Source of the DNA: an uncultured Prevotellaceae bacterium
Lineage (GTDB): Bacteria; Bacteroidota; Bacteroidia; Bacteroidales; Bacteroidaceae
Reading direction: 5' to 3'
DNA length: 5,528 bases
Assembly (NCBI GenBank): GCA_946644025.1
Contig: CAMPCG010000208.1
Span: 1-5,528 of the forward strand
Positions 1 to 4,955 of this stretch are shown here, piece by piece. The translations under genes were made by a program, and so were the position numbers. Position 1 is the stretch's first letter. Every line of letters starts with the position of its first letter. The notes under the pieces are model-generated. The model was not told where the DNA came from. It was given only the letters and a program-made list of their open reading frames with translations, and made no database searches.

Positions 1-53
1 CAACGACCCCCTGATTAACAGTCAGGTGCTCTAACCAACTGAGCTACTGAAGC
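1..53 (-). tRNA. tRNA-Asn (anticodon GTT), 3' end cut off by window edge
   Basis: On the minus strand from base 53 the cloverleaf reads as a 7-base acceptor 5' half (53-47), TA, a D-arm with GCTC/GAGC stem (44-41 and 31-28) and AGTTGGTTA loop, and an anticodon stem CCTGA/TCAGG (26-22 and 14-10). The loop is CTGTTAA, placing the anticodon GTT at 19-17, which decodes AAC/AAU (Asn). A variable loop GGGTC and the first four bases of the T-stem follow, where the window ends. The T-loop, acceptor 3' half and discriminator base are outside, so acceptor pairing cannot be checked and the first base could be off by one. A good promoter lies just upstream (90-121). Confidence 0.95.
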
Positions 54-89
54 AATGTTTGTTTTGGAATCATTTCTGATTTGCGGGTG

Positions 90-121
90 CAAAGGTACGG
101 ACTTTTTTCGAACCGTGCAAA
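90..121 (-). promoter_or_regulatory. Bacteroidetes-type promoter for tRNA-Asn
   Basis: On the minus strand a -33 TTTG (121-118) is followed after exactly 20 bases by TACCTTTG (97-90), a full match to the Bacteroidetes -7 consensus TAnnTTTG. Transcription would begin near base 86, about 33 bases before the mature tRNA 5' end, giving a short leader for RNase P to remove. The surrounding region is AT-rich and non-coding. Confidence 0.8.
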
Positions 122-208
122 TTTTTCCGCGTTTTTTTTGAAAAATTTATAATTGGATGCTTGTTTGCGATTGTTTTATCGTTTTTTTATCATTCTTTTG
201 GGAAAAGT

Positions 209-240
209 TTTGGTAGTATGGAATAAAATCTGTACTTTTG
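209..240 (+). promoter_or_regulatory. Bacteroidetes-type promoter for the septum-formation gene unit
   Basis: A -33 TTTG (209-212), a 20-base spacer and TACTTTTG (233-240), a full match to the -7 consensus TAnnTTTG, lie directly before the first plus-strand gene. By the usual geometry the transcript starts about 4 bases after the final G, near base 244. That is at or one base before the first possible ATG (245), so the mRNA would have essentially no 5' leader unless a downstream ATG (251 or 275) is used. Together with the tRNA promoter it forms a divergent pair within the 191-base gap at 54-244. Confidence 0.8.
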
Positions 241-244
241 CAGC

Positions 245-598
245 ATGAACATGTTAAAGAGAATTTATCGCAGTATGCCTCACGTTCACAGCGTGAAGTA
301 CATTTTGGCCTTGGCGGTTGGCGTGGCCATTATCGGCTTTGGCGGCGGCAGTAGTGTTTGGGCTCATTTTTCATACCTGAACCGTATTGACGAGCTTCAT
401 GAGGAGATTGACCACTATGATGGCGAGTACCGTCGTGACCAGGCTCAGATACGCCAGCTGATGACCAATCCGAAGTCCATGGAGCGCATTGCCCGCGAGC
501 AGTATTTCATGAAAATGGCCGATGAGGACATTTTTGTGCTCAGCGATGACGAGCCGAAGTCCCAAACCAAAGTTTCCGGCGATGACACGATTGAATAG
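245..598 (+). CDS. FtsB/DivIC-family septum formation initiator protein
   Basis: This is a small bitopic inner-membrane division protein; members of the family bridge the FtsQ/DivIB and FtsL partners at the divisome. In the 117-residue reading there is a short basic N-terminus, one membrane helix at about 16-36, a periplasmic coiled coil at about 44-72 (LNRIDELHEEIDHYDGEY onward), then the family signature ARExYFMK (83-90) and an acidic tail with EDIFVLSDD (94-102). Size and order match Bacteroidales members. The start is uncertain: ATG codons at 245, 251 and 275 are all in frame. The basic segment before the helix (MLKRIYRS) is typical of the family and favours 245 or 251, while the promoter position would give a normal leader only for 275. 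No Shine-Dalgarno is seen. It is the first gene of a two-gene unit, overlapping the next by 17 bases. Family assignment is confident; the choice between FtsB and DivIC naming is not. Confidence 0.9.
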   Translation: MNMLKRIYRSMPHVHSVKYILALAVGVAIIGFGGGSSVWAHFSYLNRIDELHEEIDHYDGEYRRDQAQIRQLMTNPKSMERIAREQYFMKMADEDIFVLSDDEPKSQTKVSGDDTIE

Positions 599-971
599 TT
601 GGCAGAACATGCTCTTCATTTGCGGAGCTGTGCTGATGCTCATCGGTGCCGGGACGAGTCTTTTGCGGTGGGATGCAGCGCCGTGGCTTTTTGCAGCTGG
701 GGCGCTGGCCTACACGTCGATGCAGATGCTGCAGCGCTATGAGGGGCGCAATTTCACCGTGCGCCGTCTTCGTCGCATCATGCTTTTCAGCGACTTTCTC
801 CTGCTACTTACCGCCGCGCTCATGTTCGTCAGCCGCTGGCCCCAGCTTGGCGGGCTGGACTGGCAGACATACGTGAACTATGTACACAACAACTGGGTGA
901 TAACGCTGCTGCTTGCAGCCATTCTTCAGCTTTACTCGACTTACCGCATCGACAAAGAGCTCAGTGCATAG
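582..971 (+). CDS. Small four-helix membrane protein, conserved hypothetical
   Basis: The 129-residue product has four predicted membrane helices at about 8-28, 34-50, 66-84 and 105-120. A basic loop with QRYEGRNFTVRRLRR (51-65) lies between helices 2 and 3 and would face the cytoplasm. A hydrophilic stretch around GGLDWQTYVNYVHNN (90-104) lies before helix 4. I do not recognise a named family; proteins of this shape are common next to the FtsB/DivIC gene in Bacteroidales. No catalytic motif is visible. The ATG at 582 overlaps the end of the upstream gene by 17 bases, suggesting translational coupling; an open frame continues upstream to an ATG at 522, but that would bury the start deep in the previous gene with a non-conserved-looking basic stretch. 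An ATG at 609 (residue 10) is the other candidate and would leave the first helix almost flush with the N-terminus. Function unknown; a link to cell division is only inferred from co-transcription. Confidence 0.8.
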   Translation: MTRLNSWQNMLFICGAVLMLIGAGTSLLRWDAAPWLFAAGALAYTSMQMLQRYEGRNFTVRRLRRIMLFSDFLLLLTAALMFVSRWPQLGGLDWQTYVNYVHNNWVITLLLAAILQLYSTYRIDKELSA

Positions 972-978
972 TCCACAA

Positions 979-1002
979 TGCATTATTCATGGTGCATTAT
1001 TC
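979..1002. repeat. 10-base direct repeat with weak inverted repeat in the convergent gap
   Basis: TGCATTATTC occurs at 979-988 and 993-1002, separated by 4 bases (period 14). The same stretch can fold as AATGCA/TGCATT (6 AT-rich pairs, 10-base loop). It sits in the 44 bases between the stop codons of the convergent genes at 971 and 1016. It may help end transcription from either side, but the stem is weak and has no adjacent T-run, so no terminator is called. Confidence 0.4.
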
Positions 1003-1015
1003 CATTGCCGCCTTA

Positions 1016-3574
1016 TTATTTTCCGGTCAGTTCGTAACTGCCGCCCGCCTTGGTGTCAAGATCGTACAGCCAGGTAGGCGGCAGTTCCTTGTGCTGCGCC
1101 TCTGTCACAGCTGTTTCGGCATTGACGATGGGCTGCGGTGTCTCGGGCAGTACGTAGGCGGGGTTGGTGTTTCTTCCCTTAGCCTGTTTCAGTCCCTTGC
1201 CCTTCAGTGGCGTGGCTGAGCGCAGCCGACAGAGTCCACCGACGTCCGAACGAACGACGACACGAGTGAGCCGCCCGTCCTTCCAGTCCATGTCTATCTC
1301 GAATCCGCCACGAGCCTTCAGTCCTCGCACGGAGCCGGTGGGCCATGCCTCGGGCAGTGCGGGAATGAGGTATACGAACCCGTCGTGGCTCTGGAGGAGC
1401 ATCTCGGCGATGCCGGCCGTACATCCAAAGTTTCCGTCAATCTGGAATGGCGGGTGTGCGTCGAACATGTTGGGATAGGTACCGCCGTGCTGTTTCCTTG
1501 TCCCGAAGATAAGGAAGGTGTCGGCGGTGAGCGTCAGCTGGTCTTGAATGAGCTTATAGGCGTGGTCGCCGTCGAGCAGTCGAGCCCAGGAGCACACCTT
1601 CCACCCCATGGACCACCCTGTGCTAACATCGCCTCGTGCCTGCAGCGACGTTCGGGCCGCCTGCCACAGCGATGGCGTGCGGTAGGGAGAGATTTGGTTG
1701 GAGGGGTAGAGGCCGTAGAGGTGGGAGAAGTGCCGATGCGAATCTTTGGGGTCGTCGAGGTCGTCGAGCCACTCCTGCAACTGTCCCCAGCGGCCTATCT
1801 GCATGGGGGGAAGGAGCGGGAGCTGGGAGCGGATGAGGTTGATAGTCTCTTTTGTGGAGATAGAAGCTATAGTATCGTTAGAGGCTAAAGTATTGACAGT
1901 CTTTACAGCTTGCAGAACATTGCTGAAGAGTTCGGTGAGGAGCAGGTTGTCCATAGTCACTCCGGCATCGAGGGGAGACTGCCGGCCCTTTCCGCCATGT
2001 TCTGGCGACTCTCCGGGACAGACGACGAGCCAAGGACGAGACGTGAGGGGTGACACGTGGGAAGAATCCTCCACCAGTATCTGCGAATAGAAGCGGGCGG
2101 CATCGAGCATGACGGGGAAATACTGGCGAAGGAAATCTTCGTCGCGCGTAAAGAGCCAATGTTCCCACAGATGGCGGCAGAGCCATGCGGCTCCCATGGG
2201 CCACAGTCCGGTGGCGGCGCGGTCTATAGGCCCGGTTACGCGCCACTGGTCAGTATTGTGATGAAGCACCCAGCCGTCGGCACCATACATGTCACGGGCG
2301 GTCTGCCGTCCCGTCTGGCTCACCTCGCGTATGAGGCGGAACAGCGGTCCGTTCATCTCCGTAAGGTTGCACACCTCAGAGGGCCAGTAGTTCATCTCGA
2401 GGTTGATGTTCGTCGTGTACTTCGAGTCCCACGAGGGCAGCATCTTCTCGTTCCAGATGCCCTGCAGCGTGGCAGGATTAATATCGTCGGGCTGAGAGGA
2501 GCAGATGAGCAGGTAGCGCCCGAACTGGAAGTAAGTCTCAACGAGGTGGTTGTCGTGTAGGGTGTTGGGAGTTGGGGAGTCAGGGTCAGCGAACTGCTCG
2601 ATGCGCATGTCGGTGGACACGTTGGGATAGCGGTCGGGGCCGAGGTCGAGCTTCACGCGGTCGTACAGCCGATGATAGCGCTGCTCGTGGCCCGTTTTCA
2701 GGCCCTCATACCCTTGATTCATAGCCTCGCGCAGCCGCTCCACGGCCTGCCGGCGCTCGTCGCCCGTAATATCCTTGTAGTCAACCACATTCGTTCCCAC
2801 AGCCACATAGACCGTAGCCTCGTCGGCACAGCTTACCGACACCTGTCCGTCGGCCGCAGTCACGCTGCCGCCCTTAGCCTGAGCCGCGAGCAGCCCCATG
2901 AACCGCACCTTGCCCTTCAGGTTCTCGTGCTTCGCGCTGACACCGTGCAGATAGGCCCACCCACTCTGCTCGTAAATGCCCGTCAGCACATCAGTATGGG
3001 GCGTAGTAAACGAGGCCGTGAAGGAAATCATGCCCGGCTTCGATGCCGTCAGGTGGACAACGACGACCTTGCTGCCCAGTGGGGCAAGTGCTTCGCGCAC
3101 ATAGTGAACGCCGTCCACGTCGTAGCTGACGGTGCTGATGGCGTTGTCAATATCGAGCATCCGCTCGTAGTTATTGTAGGCCGCATGTCCCGGCATGGCA
3201 ATGTGCAGGTCGCCGAAAGGCTGGAAGGGCATACCTCGGTTCTGGTCCGCGCCCATAGGCATCACCTTCGCGTTGGCCAGTTGCTCGGCCTCCTTGTAGC
3301 GGCCCTCGAAGACCAGCTGTCGCACCCGGGGCAGATAATCGCGTGCCTCGGGGTTGAGCACCTGGTTAGGCTGTCCCGCCCAGATGGTCTCCTCGTTGAG
3401 CTGCAGGTGCTCAACGGTGGGTGTGCCATAGACCATGGCGCCCATCGTGCCGTTGCCGATGGGCAGTGCCTGCGTCCACGTCTGCGCCGGACGGTCGTAC
3501 CACAGCCGATGACGCTCGGCCGAGGCGTGCAGGCTAATCACTATTGACAGCGCCAGTAGGAGGGCTTTCTTCAT
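1016..3574 (-). CDS. GH95 alpha-L-fucosidase / alpha-L-galactosidase, exported
   Basis: The 852-residue product has a signal peptide (1-19, MKKALLLALS to HASA, cleavage before ER) and no lipobox Cys, so a soluble periplasmic enzyme is expected. The N-terminal beta-sandwich domain opens with RLWYDRPAQTWTQALPIGNG and contains LQLNEETIWAGQPN (57-70). The (alpha/alpha)6 barrel carries the inverting GH95 active site: Asn389 and Asn391 in TTNINLEMNYWP, the general acid Glu525 in GESPEHGG, and Asp713 in QIDGNFGCTAGI; these correspond to N421, N423, E566 and D766 of Bifidobacterium AfcA with similar spacing. HRHFSHLYGLYP (613-624) and STGWSMGWK (651-659) are further family motifs. A C-terminal beta domain follows, and length is normal. 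The residue two before the first Asn is Thr387, where fucosidases as I recall have His; Thr points to L-galactose. The ATG at 3574 is chosen because it begins a clean signal peptide; the upstream in-frame ATG at 3607 lies inside a hairpin element. Two repeat-like loops are present (residues 331-340 and 562-573). It is the last gene of a minus-strand glycan operon. Confidence 0.93.
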   Translation of the reverse strand: MKKALLLALSIVISLHASAERHRLWYDRPAQTWTQALPIGNGTMGAMVYGTPTVEHLQLNEETIWAGQPNQVLNPEARDYLPRVRQLVFEGRYKEAEQLANAKVMPMGADQNRGMPFQPFGDLHIAMPGHAAYNNYERMLDIDNAISTVSYDVDGVHYVREALAPLGSKVVVVHLTASKPGMISFTASFTTPHTDVLTGIYEQSGWAYLHGVSAKHENLKGKVRFMGLLAAQAKGGSVTAADGQVSVSCADEATVYVAVGTNVVDYKDITGDERRQAVERLREAMNQGYEGLKTGHEQRYHRLYDRVKLDLGPDRYPNVSTDMRIEQFADPDSPTPNTLHDNHLVETYFQFGRYLLICSSQPDDINPATLQGIWNEKMLPSWDSKYTTNINLEMNYWPSEVCNLTEMNGPLFRLIREVSQTGRQTARDMYGADGWVLHHNTDQWRVTGPIDRAATGLWPMGAAWLCRHLWEHWLFTRDEDFLRQYFPVMLDAARFYSQILVEDSSHVSPLTSRPWLVVCPGESPEHGGKGRQSPLDAGVTMDNLLLTELFSNVLQAVKTVNTLASNDTIASISTKETINLIRSQLPLLPPMQIGRWGQLQEWLDDLDDPKDSHRHFSHLYGLYPSNQISPYRTPSLWQAARTSLQARGDVSTGWSMGWKVCSWARLLDGDHAYKLIQDQLTLTADTFLIFGTRKQHGGTYPNMFDAHPPFQIDGNFGCTAGIAEMLLQSHDGFVYLIPALPEAWPTGSVRGLKARGGFEIDMDWKDGRLTRVVVRSDVGGLCRLRSATPLKGKGLKQAKGRNTNPAYVLPETPQPIVNAETAVTEAQHKELPPTWLYDLDTKAGGSYELTGK
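1856..1891 (-). repeat. 18-base imperfect tandem duplication inside GH95
   Basis: On the minus strand two adjacent 18-base units start ACTTTAGCCTCTAAC and ACTATAGCTTCTATC; 12 of these first 15 bases match. They encode TLASND and TIASIS (residues 562-573). The stretch is noticeably AT-richer than the gene around it and falls in the linker between LFSNVLQAVKTV and the conserved LPPMQIGRWGQLQEW, so it is probably a tolerated surface-loop insertion. Confidence 0.45.
2560..2581 (-). repeat. Short heptamer-like repeat in GH95 coding sequence
   Basis: On the plus strand the units GGGTGTT, GGGAGTT and GGGGAGT follow each other (minus-strand family AACTCCC). They encode the Pro/Thr/Ser-rich loop DSPTPNT (residues 332-338), just before the helix HLVETYFQFGRYLLI that leads to the active-site Asn residues. 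The repeat is short and imperfect, so chance is possible. Confidence 0.35.
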
Positions 3575-3589
3575 GGTCGGAGGATTTTT

Positions 3590-3615
3590 AGGGGAGGGCG
3601 ATTGCAAATCGCCCT
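3590..3615. repeat. G-rich element with a 9-bp hairpin in the GH95 leader
   Basis: AGGGCGATT (3595-3603) and AATCGCCCT (3607-3615) form a perfect 9-bp stem with a GCA loop, about 21 bases upstream of the GH95 ATG on the minus strand. The plus-strand run from 3590 (AGGGGAGGGCGATTGCA) is closely matched at 5380-5397, where one extra base follows the G-run, so the two are probably copies of one repeat family. On the minus strand the hairpin is followed by CCCCTAAAAATCC, not a T-run, so it is not a classical intrinsic terminator. It could stabilise the 3' end of the upstream message or modulate GH95 expression relative to the esterase. Confidence 0.6.
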
Positions 3616-3623
3616 GAAGAAAC

Positions 3624-3655
3624 GGGACATAGGCGGGCGTGGTTCAGGCGCCAAA
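3624..3655 (-). promoter_or_regulatory. Weak candidate internal promoter before GH95
   Basis: In the 94-base gap upstream of GH95 a minus-strand TTTG (3655-3652) is followed after 20 bases by TATGTCCC (3631-3624). Spacing matches the Bacteroidetes promoter exactly, but the -7 box keeps only TAnnT of TAnnTTTG. If used, the transcript would begin near 3620 and carry the 3595-3615 hairpin at its 5' end. A chance match is quite possible. Confidence 0.2.
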
Positions 3656-3668
3656 GACGGAGGGCGTT

Positions 3669-4955
3669 TTAGGGCAGTATCGTCTGCATGGTTTCGGGAG
3701 ACTCGATGGTGACCTTCGACTCGTCTATCATCGTACGGTCGAGGCCGAACACGTCGGCGAAGAAGTCATAGACAGCCTGCCGCTTCGATGGGCCGAAGTC
3801 ATGGCGCTCGTCGGGCAGATGGACATTGCGCACACTCGCTTCAGCGCCGTAGAAGCCAAAGATGCGCCTGATGAAGGGGTACTCCAGCTCAGGGTTAGTG
3901 TGGGTCCAGTCGCCGCCGTCGCTCACCAGCAGCAGGGGTTGCGGTGCGATGATGGCGGCCAGCTCGGCCTCGCAGGTACCGCCGCCGGCCAGCTGCACGG
4001 GCATTCCGCTCTCGCAGGGACAGCCGCCGTCGAAGTGGCTGGCCACGTGGACCACGGGTGCCGAGACCTTGACACGCGGGTCGAGCAGTGCGAGGAGCAC
4101 GGTGTGAGTACCGCCGCCACTGCCGCCGTTGGCCGCCACGCGCGTGGTGTCGATGTCGCGCCGGTTCTTCAGCATCCAGTCGAGCAGTTTCAGACCGCAG
4201 GCAGCCTGGAAGATGTGGGCACGCGCCGTGTGGTGGTCGCCCACCTCGGCCTTGGACTGCCCATAGCCATAGAGGTCGAAGTCCACGCAGACAGCCCCCA
4301 TGCGGGCCAGTGTGGCCAGTCGCTGCTGCTCGTCGTCGCGGTAGCGCGAGGGCCAGTGTCCGTCTGGACAGACGATGAGCGGTTTCCGCCCCTTCTTCAG
4401 CGAGGCATAGATGGTGCCGAAGACGTGCTGACCGGGGGTAAGTTCCAGGCAGATGTTCTGCGTGGTGTAGCCGTCGTGCTTACGTATCTTGGAGAGAATG
4501 GCCGCCTTGTCCTTCACGCAGGAGTCGAGGAAAGCATCAATCTGCAGTCTTTCGCGCACCTCCTTCATCAACACCGTCCGCCGTGCCTCCCACTGCTGGC
4601 GGTTGCTGTATTTCGACGAGAGCCATTCGAGCATCTGCCGGCCCTCGTCGTCGTGACGGCGCGGATACTCGTAAAGCTTTATCTTGTAGAGATTCCCGCT
4701 CTGCTTCCACCAGTTCCAGTCGAAATACTTGCAGATGTTGTCCAGGGTCTGCTCCAGCGAGTAGGGCCTCACGCGGAAATCGGCGTAGGGCAGCACGGCT
4801 CCGACGGTGTCGACATTGGCGTCGAACTTCAGCCTGACGCCGAACCGACTGGCCACGTCCTGCATCACGTCATGTACGGGACGGGCATAGCGCTGGGCCA
4901 CGCAAAAGGATAAATGACAAATGATCAATGAGAGAGCAATGTAGAGGCGTTTCAT
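3669..4955 (-). CDS. Exported alpha/beta-hydrolase esterase with STN-like N-domain (candidate CE19-type pectin methylesterase)
   Basis: The 428-residue product has a signal peptide at 1-20 (cleavage after CVA). The sequence LSFC (15-18) is a poor lipobox, so a lipoprotein is unlikely but not excluded. Residues about 24-95 (VHDVMQDVASRFGVRLKFD to GNLYKIK) resemble the STN fold found at the start of secretins and TonB receptors. The rest is an alpha/beta-hydrolase: LIVCPDGHW (193-201) after strand one, the nucleophile Ser279 in GGSGGG, the probable acid Asp346 in VSDGGDW, and His385 in LPDERHDFG. A Cys-rich loop HFDGGCPCESGMPV (307-320) and EYPFIRRIFGFYGAE (358-372) are typical of Bacteroidota acetylxylan-esterase-like enzymes, which include, as I recall, the RG-II methylesterase BT1017 (CE19). 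The ester removed (methyl or acetyl) cannot be told from sequence alone. The ATG at 4955 overlaps the upstream stop (ATGA), indicating a tightly coupled operon; the frame stays open upstream to 5072, but that part lacks signal-peptide character and lies within the previous gene. Confidence 0.85.
   Translation of the reverse strand: MKRLYIALSLIICHLSFCVAQRYARPVHDVMQDVASRFGVRLKFDANVDTVGAVLPYADFRVRPYSLEQTLDNICKYFDWNWWKQSGNLYKIKLYEYPRRHDDEGRQMLEWLSSKYSNRQQWEARRTVLMKEVRERLQIDAFLDSCVKDKAAILSKIRKHDGYTTQNICLELTPGQHVFGTIYASLKKGRKPLIVCPDGHWPSRYRDDEQQRLATLARMGAVCVDFDLYGYGQSKAEVGDHHTARAHIFQAACGLKLLDWMLKNRRDIDTTRVAANGGSGGGTHTVLLALLDPRVKVSAPVVHVASHFDGGCPCESGMPVQLAGGGTCEAELAAIIAPQPLLLVSDGGDWTHTNPELEYPFIRRIFGFYGAEASVRNVHLPDERHDFGPSKRQAVYDFFADVFGLDRTMIDESKVTIESPETMQTILP
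4904..4931 (-). repeat. Four tandem 7-base units encoding the esterase signal-peptide core
   Basis: On the minus strand TCATTGA, TCATTTG, TCATTTA and TCCTTTT run head to tail without gaps. Read in the gene's frame they give most of the hydrophobic core LIICHLSF (residues 10-17). Because 7 is not a multiple of 3, gain or loss of one unit would shift the frame; three units would add or remove seven residues. Confidence 0.55.

Noticed and set aside
1..53. tRNA-Asn as an integration site for a mobile island carrying the glycan genes
   Set aside because: The tRNA 3' end, the usual attachment site, points away from the glycan genes; housekeeping genes lie between, and no integrase or flanking repeat is visible.
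972..1015. Bidirectional terminator between the convergent genes
   Set aside because: Only a 6-pair AT-rich stem with a 10-base loop can be drawn, without adjacent T-runs; it is listed only as a repeat.
2672..3547. Plus-strand open frame (291 codons) antisense to the GH95 N-terminal half
   Set aside because: It lies wholly opposite the well-conserved GH95 frame, shows no domain or start signals, and has the biased composition of a shadow frame.
3595..3615. Hairpin as a rho-independent terminator of the esterase transcript
   Set aside because: No T-run follows on the minus strand (CCCCTAAAAATCC), and none follows on the plus strand either.
3639..4913. Long plus-strand open frame (424 codons) antisense to the esterase
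   Set aside because: It mirrors a gene with signal peptide and catalytic motifs; its translation is rich in Val, His, Gly and Leu with no recognisable domain, as expected from the complement of a GC-rich gene.
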